From the NCBI GenBank assembly GCA_025937115.1, contig JAICSB010000007.1:1-24706 (forward strand): 24,706 bases of DNA, read 5' to 3'. This stretch comes from Pseudonocardiaceae bacterium (lineage in GTDB: Bacteria; Actinomycetota; Actinomycetes; Mycobacteriales; Pseudonocardiaceae). Each line of letters starts with the position of its first letter. Within the stretch, counting starts at the first letter, position 1. This document shows, in pieces, positions 1-6,945 of this stretch. Both the position numbers and the translations under genes were made by a program. Below the pieces are notes generated by a model that had not been told where the DNA came from, searched no databases, and saw only the letters and a list, made by a program, of their open reading frames with translations.

Positions 1-505
1 CCGTGAACGCGGTGGACAACGCGCCCGACGTGATCGCATAACGGTTGCTGGCCACTGACCGGCTCAGCGAGTCGAGCAGGTTCTGCAGGTTCACTGGTGG
101 CAGGCCGAAGGGCGGGTGCTGCAGCCACACCCGGATCTGCTGGACACTGTTGGCGATCTGGATCTGCAGCTCGGGCAGCCCGTTGATGAAGGCCTGAATG
201 ACGAAACTCAGCAGTCCGCCGATCAATGCGAGTCCGGTGACCAAGACCACCAGAGTGGCGATCCCCCTGGGCACCCGTCGCCTGGTCAACCAGTCCACTA
301 CCGGCCCCAACAACGCGGTCAGCAGCAGCGCCACCGCCACCGGGATCACCACCTGCTGCAAGGCGATCACCACGTAGCCCAGCACGACGACCAGCCCGGC
401 CACCGCCAACATCCGCCACGACAGCGCGGCCGCCACCCGCAACGGGTAAGGCACGGCAGCCGCCGCATCACGGCTCGCTGAGCTCGGGCCCGGACCGGTA
501 TTCAC
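1..505 (-). CDS. AI-2E family transporter (PerM/TqsA-like), N-terminal part
   Basis: This is the first 168 residues of a membrane protein that runs off the left edge. After a short polar N-terminus there are closely spaced hydrophobic segments (LAVAGLVVVLGYVVIALQ and VVIPVAVALLLTALLGPVV), then a short basic loop (TRRRVPRG), another hydrophobic stretch, and the start of an amphipathic extracytoplasmic region. That topology is typical of the AI-2E exporter/permease superfamily; the real substrate of most members is unknown. The GTG at 505-503 is the furthest upstream start, because an in-frame TAG lies four codons before it. No good ribosome binding site is visible. It is separated from the biosynthetic cluster by unrelated genes and is probably ordinary chromosomal background. 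Confidence 0.72.
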   Translation of the reverse strand, partial: MNTGPGPSSASRDAAAAVPYPLRVAAALSWRMLAVAGLVVVLGYVVIALQQVVIPVAVALLLTALLGPVVDWLTRRRVPRGIATLVVLVTGLALIGGLLSFVIQAFINGLPELQIQIANSVQQIRVWLQHPPFGLPPVNLQNLLDSLSRSVASNRYAITSGALSTAFT

Positions 506-801
506 ACCGTCACGCTATCCGTTCGGCCCGGGTGGCGGCTCCTCCTCGGGCTGAGCCCTCGCCGTCGACGCAGTCCGCTGGGCGCGCGGGACGGGCGTGT
601 CGCCGCAACGTCGCGGTGATGTCTACACCGACTGGGGGCAGTCCGTTATCGTGCGGCGGCCGCCGCGAGCCCGGACCGGAGCCCGTTGATTACAGCGATT
701 TGAATGGAGAACTGTCCTCACTCTTGCCCGTGCCGATGGTAGCTCGGGCTCAACCTCGACCTATTCTCATCACATTCCGAGTGGAGATTTAAAGGCAGAC
801 A
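506..801. other. Intergenic region between divergent genes
   Basis: This stretch separates the minus-strand permease from the plus-strand metallo-beta-lactamase-fold gene, so it must hold promoters for both. The last 120 bases are clearly richer in A and T than the surroundings. I could not find a -35/-10 pair with good spacing. Open frames across it have poor, arginine/proline-rich composition and look random. Confidence 0.4.
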
Positions 802-1911
802 ATGAAGACAATTTCTCAGATCATCGCCCCCTTGCGTACCCGTCGAACGCGAACGGAGACTCAGGGCGGCGGCGATGGAGCCGATACCCCCGAAGTGGTG
901 GAGCATGCAGCCAGCGAAGCGGAGCAGACTACGGTGCAACCGCACGGAGGGGATGAGTCACGCACATTCCGTCGACGTAGCCTGCTCGTGGGTTCGGCAG
1001 CGGCAGCAGCTACGGTAGCCGGCTTTGTGGCGCCGAGCTGGGGTCAGCCGCGTCCGGCGGCAGTGCCTTTGATCAGGTCCATTGCGTCGGGGGTCCAGCT
1101 ACGCTGGCTGGGAAACAATGGCTGGGAGATCCGGTTCGCCGATGTCGTCGTGCTCATCGATCCGTGGTTGACCCGCTTTAAGACCGGCACCTACCTACCG
1201 GGCGGTGCGGATCCGAAGACACCGCTGGTCAGCCAGCCAGAACGGATTGACCCACACGTGACCAAAGCCGACCTTATCCTGCTCACCCACGGACACTACG
1301 ATCATATCACGGACATCCCATACATCGCTCGTCGCACTGGCGCCACGGTTCTCGGTGACGAGACACACCTCAATCTGCTGAGAGCAATGGGAGCACCCGA
1401 AGAGCAACTCTCGTGTGTCAGTGGTGGTGAGTACATTCAGTTTAAAGGTTTCACTGTGCGCGTATTGCCGTCGCTACACTCCCTCAGCGGACCCCGACGC
1501 AAGGTGGCGTTCGCCGGTACCCGAACCCTTGCGATATCGCCGCCGCCGAAAGTGATCTCCGACCTCGTGGAAGGTGGCACCCTGTCGTATGCGATCAACG
1601 TCGCGGACCACTTTCAGATGGTCAACTTCGGTTCTTCGAACTTCCTGGAGCACGCACTCGCCGGGCTCCAAGCCGACCTCGTGTTCGTACAACCCGCCTC
1701 TGAGGCGGTACCTCAGTACCTGCCGAGGCTGTTGAGTACCCTCGGCCACCCGCGCTTTGTGGTGCCGACCCACTGGGACGACTTCGATCTCCCACTTGAT
1801 GAGCCGGCCCGCGATTGGGGTGGCTTACCTGGACTACAGGCTGGCGTGGCGTCGGTCAGCCCGAACAGTAAGTTTGTGATGGTCGACCACCTAGAGGGCT
1901 TCGTACCCTAG
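802..1911 (+). CDS. Tat-exported metallo-beta-lactamase-fold hydrolase (UlaG-like)
   Basis: A 369-residue protein. Residues 57-80 form a twin-arginine signal (FRRRSLLVGS followed by an alanine-rich hydrophobic core and a proline/serine/tryptophan end), so folded export is likely. From about residue 97 a metallo-beta-lactamase fold follows: a first strand with GNNGWEIRF, then ID at 119-120, the metal-binding signature HGHYDH at 163-168, a later PSLHS, and PTHWDDF near the C-terminus, which fits the last histidine ligand of UlaG-like members. The substrate cannot be told; the fold does not imply beta-lactam hydrolysis. The ATG is preceded by AAAGG at six bases. The 55-residue polar stretch ahead of the twin arginines is unusually long. 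One TTA codon occurs at 1825. It lies outside the cluster proper and converges on the next gene. Confidence 0.85.
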   Translation: MKTISQIIAPLRTRRTRTETQGGGDGADTPEVVEHAASEAEQTTVQPHGGDESRTFRRRSLLVGSAAAAATVAGFVAPSWGQPRPAAVPLIRSIASGVQLRWLGNNGWEIRFADVVVLIDPWLTRFKTGTYLPGGADPKTPLVSQPERIDPHVTKADLILLTHGHYDHITDIPYIARRTGATVLGDETHLNLLRAMGAPEEQLSCVSGGEYIQFKGFTVRVLPSLHSLSGPRRKVAFAGTRTLAISPPPKVISDLVEGGTLSYAINVADHFQMVNFGSSNFLEHALAGLQADLVFVQPASEAVPQYLPRLLSTLGHPRFVVPTHWDDFDLPLDEPARDWGGLPGLQAGVASVSPNSKFVMVDHLEGFVP

Positions 1912-1921
1912 CCTGGGTCAG

Positions 1922-1957
1922 AATGCTGGGCATCAGAACAGGCTCATACCCAGCATT
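1922..1957. terminator. Candidate bidirectional terminator hairpin
   Basis: A perfect 9-bp inverted repeat, AATGCTGGG and CCCAGCATT, has an 18-base loop. It lies between the convergent metallo-hydrolase gene (stop 1911) and the small membrane-protein gene (stop 1933) and overlaps the last codons of the latter. Position and symmetry suit a two-way terminator. There is no clear U-tract, as is common in actinobacteria. Confidence 0.45.
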
Positions 1958-2322
1958 ACCGGGATTGTCCGGTCGGTGCACGTCATGAACCACACGAACG
2001 GCGCGAGCTGGACAGCGATGGCGGGCAGCCAGAATGTGGCGGGGCGCCACGACTGCAGCCGGCGCCGCAGTGCGCGGTTGGCAACCACGAATGCGCTCAC
2101 CAGCAGGATCGCCCCGATGATGATGATTACCACTGCGATCGCCGCCTCCTGGCTGCCGAACGGAGCGGCCTGGTCGCCCCAGATCTTGGCCTGCACGTAC
2201 GACCCTGTCATGACTGCGGTGACCAGCGGGAAGATCGCGCAGTAGCCAAGCACAAGGTTGACTACGACCCAGGTCAAGATCGTTCGTGGTCGCAGTGACG
2301 GTGTGCCCACTTCGTCCGGCAT
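1933..2322 (-). CDS. Small membrane protein of unknown function
   Basis: A 129-residue protein with three or four hydrophobic segments: about residues 15-40, 60-83 (including AIAVVIIIIGAILLV) and 99-113. A basic loop, RALRRRLQSW, lies between the last two. I do not recognise a family. The ATG is preceded by GGAGAGG at three bases. It begins 18 bases after the stop of the DUF1906 gene on the same strand, so the two are probably co-transcribed and may act together at the cell envelope; that link is inference from spacing only. Confidence 0.7.
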   Translation of the reverse strand: MPDEVGTPSLRPRTILTWVVVNLVLGYCAIFPLVTAVMTGSYVQAKIWGDQAAPFGSQEAAIAVVIIIIGAILLVSAFVVANRALRRRLQSWRPATFWLPAIAVQLAPFVWFMTCTDRTIPVMLGMSLF

Positions 2323-2340
2323 TGCCTCTCCAATACGGGT

Positions 2341-4575
2341 CTAGCGCAGCGTGGCGTTGTACCTATCGAAGATCTTGTACACACCGTGCACCTCGACCCC
2401 ATAGTGGTCGGCATCGGGGCCGGTCCCGTTGTATCGGGCGAAGATACTGCGAAGTTCGCTATCGGAGTAATTCAGCCGCAGGCCGGTCACTCCAACCTGG
2501 GCTGCGCCTTCGAGTAACACCAGCGGTACCGTGCTGATATTGTAGTTGCCGTCGTCGTGCAGTTTGTTCCATACGTCCTCGAGTACGTGCCAGTCGTCTG
2601 CGTTGAGCGTGCTCCCCGAGATCAGCCCCTGACCGACCGCGTAGTTGCGGGCGCGGATGGCGGTTCTGGCGAAAATCTGCGAGATCCCGGTGCTGCTGTC
2701 CTCCCGCCCGCCCAGCGGCGGCGTCGGCGCTGGTCCCACCGGCACCTTCTGCCATGCTTCGTAGGCGTGCTTGTAGGCGTACCACGACGCGACCAGCCCG
2801 TCAGCCAAGTTGTCCAGGGCCGTCTCTTTCCAGTACTCCCAAAAGGACTCCGACTGGATCAGCGCCTTGCGCAGACCAAAGGATCGGCTGATATTGGTGA
2901 TCAGCTCGTCGTAGGCGATCACCACGTCGAGCGCGTCGTCGATGGAGTGCTTGAGCCCGGTCGTGTTCGAGGTGACCTGCGAGCGGTAGTCATTGAGATC
3001 CTTGGACAGCTGCGCCTTGAGACTGAGCGTGAAATAGGTGTCCAACCGGTTGTCGGGAGTGGGGCGCGAGATGACTCTTGATTGGCCGAAGTCTCGACCA
3101 GAGTAGATGTTGTTGTCGATCTCGATGGCGCCCGCAGCGGCGCCAACCGAGACGGTGGAGATCTGGTCGTACGCCCAGTTCCGCGGCATCGGAAAGCCGA
3201 GGTTCCCGCTGAAGCCCGTGGACATGTCTGAGACAAAACTGGTGAAAATGAGCCTTTCGACGAGCAATCGACTGCAGACGTTTCTCGCCCCGTAAACTCC
3301 TACCTTGTACGGATTACCGTAGTAGTCCATAGCCTTCTGGATGCCCCGGAAGTGGGGTATCACGTTTCCGGTGATATCGGTGTCCAGCGCGTCGAAGTCG
3401 ACGGCGAAGTAGACCGTGGTGCCTCGTTCGAATCCGTACTCGGTGGCCGCGGCCACGGCCAGGCCGGCGTCGTTGGCGCCCTGGTCCTGGGTGAAGTAGT
3501 CGGCGCTGCCGCCGTAGGTCTGGTAGATGGGGAACACTCGCAGGCCAGCGGTGAAGATGGTGGCCAATTCCGTCGGCTTGATCTTCTTGTCCAGCGTGGT
3601 CCCCGGCACGTTGGAAAGGTAGCGCCCGACCACCTGGTATCCCGCCTGAATCAGGCTGGTGGCCCGCGTCGCCGTGACCTCGGTGACGCAGTCACAAGCG
3701 GTTCCGCGCCGGTCGGGATCGCCGTTGCTCACTAGCAGCGAAGACCAGGTCTGGTAATCGCTAGACCTGGTGACCGGCAGCGCGACGAACTGCTGGAAGC
3801 CGGCGACCTGATCGCTGACAGCCTGGGAGAACACGCCGTCAAAGGGCACTTCGTACCGGTTGAATATCATGACCGCTTGGAAAAGGCGCACGAAAGAGGA
3901 CGATCCGACGTCCGTCGCACCGACGGATAATGCTGGCCTCGCCTTGAGCGCACCGCGCGTTTCAGGGCCAAAGCTACCGTTTGATCCAGGTACGCCGAGT
4001 TCGCTTTGCAGTGCGTAGATCAGCGCTTTCTGGACGTCGCGGGAGAAATGCCCGTCGCAGGGGATAATAAAGAACCATGACTGCGCATAGTACTTCCGGT
4101 TCATCCATTGCTGGACGGATCGGACCGACGTTGAACCGTTCTCGACAACCACATAGGCATCCATGGTGAGCAGCGCTTTGAACTCTTTGGGGGACAGCGC
4201 CGTCCTACCGTCGGTGAATCCCATGTTCGAGCGCATTGATAATATCGAGTTCCGGGTATCTGAGGTGTACACGCCATTAAGCTCGTCACCGTCGTAGCCC
4301 TTGCAGTACAACCCACATTGCACGATCATGATGATGTTCTCGGGCGATTTATCACCAATTTCGCCGTACTTGCTGACGACCAGTGACAACGTGGTCGGGC
4401 CGAAGCTGTCCGACAGTTGGTCGGCGGGCAGACCAAGTTCGTGTTGCAGTGCACGTGTCAACGAGTGCATTGCCGACCAGCTGGTGCGACCGTCTTCGGA
4501 GGTCGCCACGTAGCCGGGCACCGAACCATAAGTCTGGTTGACCCAGCGTTGCGCATTCAGCACCCATTGGTCCAC
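2341..4575 (-). CDS. DUF1906 glycoside-hydrolase-like protein with peptidoglycan-binding-like modules
   Basis: About 744 residues. The first 285 or so contain repeated modules resembling peptidoglycan-binding units, with the recurring pattern 'LQ.ELG(L/V)P...SFGP.T...L' (for example near residues 45-67 and 190-210) and QQWMNRKYY. From about 290 to 500 there is a DUF1906 (Rv2525c-like) domain with a TIM-barrel-like pattern: DCVTEVTATRATSLIQAGY, VVGRYLSN, VFPIYQTYGG, TVYFAVDFDA, YKVGVYGARNVC and WAYDQIS. The remaining 240 residues are not recognised. No signal peptide is visible. The furthest GTG (4587) directly follows a stop and lacks a ribosome binding site; GTG 4575 has AGGTGG eight bases upstream, so I prefer it. 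Its role is presumably in cell-wall binding or remodelling. It lies 67 bases beyond the dehydrogenase gene. Confidence 0.82.
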   Translation of the reverse strand: MDQWVLNAQRWVNQTYGSVPGYVATSEDGRTSWSAMHSLTRALQHELGLPADQLSDSFGPTTLSLVVSKYGEIGDKSPENIIMIVQCGLYCKGYDGDELNGVYTSDTRNSILSMRSNMGFTDGRTALSPKEFKALLTMDAYVVVENGSTSVRSVQQWMNRKYYAQSWFFIIPCDGHFSRDVQKALIYALQSELGVPGSNGSFGPETRGALKARPALSVGATDVGSSSFVRLFQAVMIFNRYEVPFDGVFSQAVSDQVAGFQQFVALPVTRSSDYQTWSSLLVSNGDPDRRGTACDCVTEVTATRATSLIQAGYQVVGRYLSNVPGTTLDKKIKPTELATIFTAGLRVFPIYQTYGGSADYFTQDQGANDAGLAVAAATEYGFERGTTVYFAVDFDALDTDITGNVIPHFRGIQKAMDYYGNPYKVGVYGARNVCSRLLVERLIFTSFVSDMSTGFSGNLGFPMPRNWAYDQISTVSVGAAAGAIEIDNNIYSGRDFGQSRVISRPTPDNRLDTYFTLSLKAQLSKDLNDYRSQVTSNTTGLKHSIDDALDVVIAYDELITNISRSFGLRKALIQSESFWEYWKETALDNLADGLVASWYAYKHAYEAWQKVPVGPAPTPPLGGREDSSTGISQIFARTAIRARNYAVGQGLISGSTLNADDWHVLEDVWNKLHDDGNYNISTVPLVLLEGAAQVGVTGLRLNYSDSELRSIFARYNGTGPDADHYGVEVHGVYKIFDRYNATLR

Positions 4576-4642
4576 TAGTGAAACCACCTATCGTGAGTTG
4601 CGTGAGCGTGCGGTAGCGTTGGGCTGGAGAATCGATGGTTGT

Positions 4643-5386
4643 TTAAACCTGGTCTGTCGGGCGTATGAGGATCTCGTTCACGGCCACGTGCCCAGGCGCG
4701 GTCACTGCGTAACGTACGGCTTCGGCGACGTCGCTGCTGCGCAGCTGACGAATCTTGCTCACCCGCTCTTGGATCGCAGCTTTGGCGCCAGCGTGCGTGA
4801 TGTGCTCCCGCAGCTCGGTCTCTACTGTGCCCGGCTCAATGAGCACTACCCGCACCCCGCGCTCGGTCACCTCATGCCGTAGGCCTTCGCTGAACCCATT
4901 GACCGCGAATTTGCTGGCGTTATAGACCGCGCCACCCTTGCCGACCACTCGCGCAGCGACCGAGGAGATCTGCACGATCGTGCCCTTGCTCGTCAACAGA
5001 TGAGGCAGCGCCGCATGGGTGAGGTACATCATCCCGAGCACATTTGTGTGGATCATGCGGGTCCAGTCGGTGATGTCGGCACCCTCAACCGGACCCAGCA
5101 ACATCACACCGGCGTTGTTCACGAGCACGTCGAGCCGACCGAGGGCGTCCACAGTCGACCTCACCGCGTCGCGAGCAGCCTTCTCGTCGGTGACGTCCAG
5201 CGTGAGCAGGTGAACCGTGGTGCCATCCGCCTCCAGTTCGTCTCTCAGCGCGGCCAAACGGTCGGTACGGCGGCCCGCGATAGCCACCGCGGCTCCCTCC
5301 GCAGCGAGGAGACGCGCGGTAGCCTCCCCTATCCCCGAGCTCGCACCGGTGATGAGTACAACCGCGTCACTAAGCGCTGCAACCAT
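4643..5386 (-). CDS. cad: Clavulanic acid dehydrogenase (clavaldehyde reductase), SDR family
   Basis: A 247-residue classical short-chain dehydrogenase, the same length as I recall for the S. clavuligerus enzyme (also called car/orf9). It carries the Rossmann motif GASSGIG at 14-20, NNAG at 90-93, serines at 141-142 and the catalytic YNASK at 155-159. Family-specific stretches match the known enzyme closely, including the C-terminus ending EILIRPTDQV and the segment AEAVRYAVTAP. It catalyses the NADPH-dependent reduction of clavulanate-9-aldehyde to clavulanic acid, the last pathway step. The ATG has a strong GGGAGGA five bases upstream. It is transcribed away from the P450-orf12-orf13 group. 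In S. clavuligerus the gene points the same way as cyp, as I recall; here they are divergent. Confidence 0.95.
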   Translation of the reverse strand: MVAALSDAVVLITGASSGIGEATARLLAAEGAAVAIAGRRTDRLAALRDELEADGTTVHLLTLDVTDEKAARDAVRSTVDALGRLDVLVNNAGVMLLGPVEGADITDWTRMIHTNVLGMMYLTHAALPHLLTSKGTIVQISSVAARVVGKGGAVYNASKFAVNGFSEGLRHEVTERGVRVVLIEPGTVETELREHITHAGAKAAIQERVSKIRQLRSSDVAEAVRYAVTAPGHVAVNEILIRPTDQV

Positions 5387-5441
5387 GGTGTTCCTCCCTA
5401 CGCGTAAGCCCGGGCCCTCGTGCGACGAATCGGTGTCGTGC

Positions 5442-5471
5442 GGAGTACCACACCTGCAACGAATACGTCAA
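5442..5471 (-). promoter_or_regulatory. Candidate promoter of the dehydrogenase gene
   Basis: On the minus strand TTGACG (5471-5466) is followed after 18 bases by TACTCC (5447-5442), about 55 bases before the ATG. The -35 box matches well; the -10 box is poor. The -35 box overlaps the left arm of the 10-bp inverted repeat at 5460-5469. Confidence 0.35.
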
Positions 5472-5550
5472 GACAGACGATGGCGGGGCCGTGTCCCGGC
5501 GAAGCTCGCTCCTATGCGCGATACCGGAGAGGTATGCATGGACGTATTCG
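5460..5550. repeat. 10-bp inverted repeat in the divergent control region
   Basis: CGAATACGTC at 5460-5469 and its exact reverse complement GACGTATTCG at 5541-5550 lie 71 bases apart between the divergent dehydrogenase and P450 genes. The left arm overlaps the candidate -35 box of the dehydrogenase promoter. This arrangement suits paired operator sites read in opposite directions, one for each transcription unit. Binding by ClaR is a guess. Confidence 0.45.
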
Positions 5551-5591
5551 ATGTGTCTGACGCTTGCCGGTTCGTCTTAGTATTGGCTTGA
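5538..5591 (+). CDS. Possible 17-residue leader peptide upstream of the P450 gene
   Basis: An ATG at 5538 has an excellent GGAGAGG five bases before it and opens a 17-codon frame, MDVFDVSDACRFVLVLA, ending in TGA 76 bases before the P450 start. Codon 14 is TTA, a rare codon in actinobacteria. A short, well-initiated frame with a rare codon ahead of an operon would fit a translational control device, but no alternative hairpins were established. It may be chance. Confidence 0.2.
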   Translation: MDVFDVSDACRFVLVLA

Positions 5592-5667
5592 CGTTCTCAT
5601 GAGGTGACTGAGTGCTGGATCGACGCGGTCCCCGTGCAACGATTGGTGGGGCGGAGTGCAAGAAAAG

Positions 5668-6945
5668 ATGACACATGGTCCGGTCACGATCTACCCTTCA
5701 CCAGGTGACATGCGATGCGCACGGCCAGCGACGCTTTCCGATAAAAGAGTAGCGCCTTTGTATCCGATGCACCGGGGTGCCTGCCCGCTAGATCCGCCGC
5801 CGCAGCTCGCCGCCCTGCGGACCGGACCCGCCGCAAGTCGGGTGACCTTGTGGGAAGGCAGCCAGGTCTGGCTGGTCACGGCGCATGCCCACATCCGAGC
5901 GGTGCTGAGCGACCGCAGGTTCACCGCGGTGACCAGCGCTCCCGGCTTCCCGATGATGACGCGCACCTCGCAGCTGCTGCGTTCACAGCCGCAATCGGCG
6001 TCCTTTATCCGCATGGACAATCCCGAGCACTCCCGGCTGCGCTCGATGCTCACCCGTCAGTTCCAGCTGCGCAACGTCGAGAAGCTACGTCCGTTGATCA
6101 GGGAGCTCATCGACACGACTCTCGCCGACATTAGCATCGGTGAACGGCCAGTCGACCTCGTCGCGACGCTCACCCTGCCGGTGCCGTCCCGGGTAATCGC
6201 CTTGCTGCTCGGCATCCCGTCAGAAGCACAGGATTTCTTCGAACAGCGCAGCGCAATCCTGATCGACCGCCGCTACTCCGCGCTGGACGTAGCGGTTGCC
6301 CGCGACGAGCTGGACGGCTACCTGCGCGAGCTCGTCGAGTCGCGGGTTCGTGCGCCACTCTCCGACCTCGTGAGCCATCTGGTCGTCGACCAGGTGCACA
6401 CCGGGAAGCTCACCGTCGACGAGCTGGTTCCGATGTGTCGGTTGCTTCTGGTCGCCGGGCACGGGACGACCGCGAGCCAGGCCACGCTCAACCTGTTGAG
6501 CCTGTATACCGATCCGCGGTTGGCCTCCGAGCTTCGCCGTGACCCAGACCTAGTACCAGGCGCCGTCGAGGAGCTTCTGCGATTCCACTCCATTGTCCAG
6601 AACGGTCTTGCCAGGGCAGCGACGGAGGACGTGCAGCTCGGGGAAGTGCGCATCCGGGCCGGTGAGGGCGTGGTGCTATCGCTATCTGCGGGCAACCGCG
6701 ACGGACAGAGTTTTGCATCGCCCGACACGCTGGACCCTTACCGCGACGCCCGGCGTCATGTGGCCTTCGGCCACGGTATGCATCAGTGTCTGGGACAGTG
6801 GCTCGCCAAGGCTGAGCTGGAGGAAATGCTGTCTGCGGTGCTGCGGTGGCTGCCGGACGCACGCCTGGCGGTGCCTGTCGAGGAACTGAAGTTCCGCGAC
6901 GACGTGTCCAGCTATGGTCTTGTGGCGCTCCCGGTGACGTGGTGA
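5668..6945 (+). CDS. cyp: Cytochrome P450 of the clavulanic acid pathway (CYP105M-like)
   Basis: About 425 residues. The P450 hallmarks are present: I-helix AGHGTT at 263-268, ExxR (ELLR) at 302-305, and the haem-binding segment FGHGMHQCLG with the cysteine ligand at about 374. Stretches such as APGFPMMTRTS, HSIVQNGLARA and the C-terminal SSYGLVALPVTW strongly recall the orf10 P450 of S. clavuligerus, which is needed for clavulanic acid formation and probably acts between clavaminic acid and the aldehyde. The GTG at 5656 overlaps the only Shine-Dalgarno-like GGAG (5653-5656), so the ATG at 5668, 11 bases beyond it, is preferred. A start at 5710 would give the usual length of about 410. Its stop overlaps the orf12 GTG by one base of frame shift (GTGA). 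The ferredoxin gene expected next is absent. Confidence 0.95.
   Translation: MTHGPVTIYPSPGDMRCARPATLSDKRVAPLYPMHRGACPLDPPPQLAALRTGPAASRVTLWEGSQVWLVTAHAHIRAVLSDRRFTAVTSAPGFPMMTRTSQLLRSQPQSASFIRMDNPEHSRLRSMLTRQFQLRNVEKLRPLIRELIDTTLADISIGERPVDLVATLTLPVPSRVIALLLGIPSEAQDFFEQRSAILIDRRYSALDVAVARDELDGYLRELVESRVRAPLSDLVSHLVVDQVHTGKLTVDELVPMCRLLLVAGHGTTASQATLNLLSLYTDPRLASELRRDPDLVPGAVEELLRFHSIVQNGLARAATEDVQLGEVRIRAGEGVVLSLSAGNRDGQSFASPDTLDPYRDARRHVAFGHGMHQCLGQWLAKAELEEMLSAVLRWLPDARLAVPVEELKFRDDVSSYGLVALPVTW

Noticed and set aside
532..792. An 86-residue plus-strand frame before the metallo-hydrolase gene
   Set aside because: There is no ribosome binding site or domain, and it has serine/proline/arginine-rich random composition in an intergenic region.
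5217..5591. A 124-residue plus-strand frame reaching into the cad-cyp gap
   Set aside because: Its first half is antisense to cad. Only the last 17 codons have an independent ribosome binding site, and these are listed separately as a weak candidate.
5583..5616. TTGACG at 5588 as the cyp -35 box
   Set aside because: No acceptable -10 box lies 16-19 bases downstream.
6846..6941. Upstream ATG for orf12 inside cyp
   Set aside because: The GTG at 6942 overlaps the cyp stop and places the active-site serines at the residue numbers expected for Orf12.
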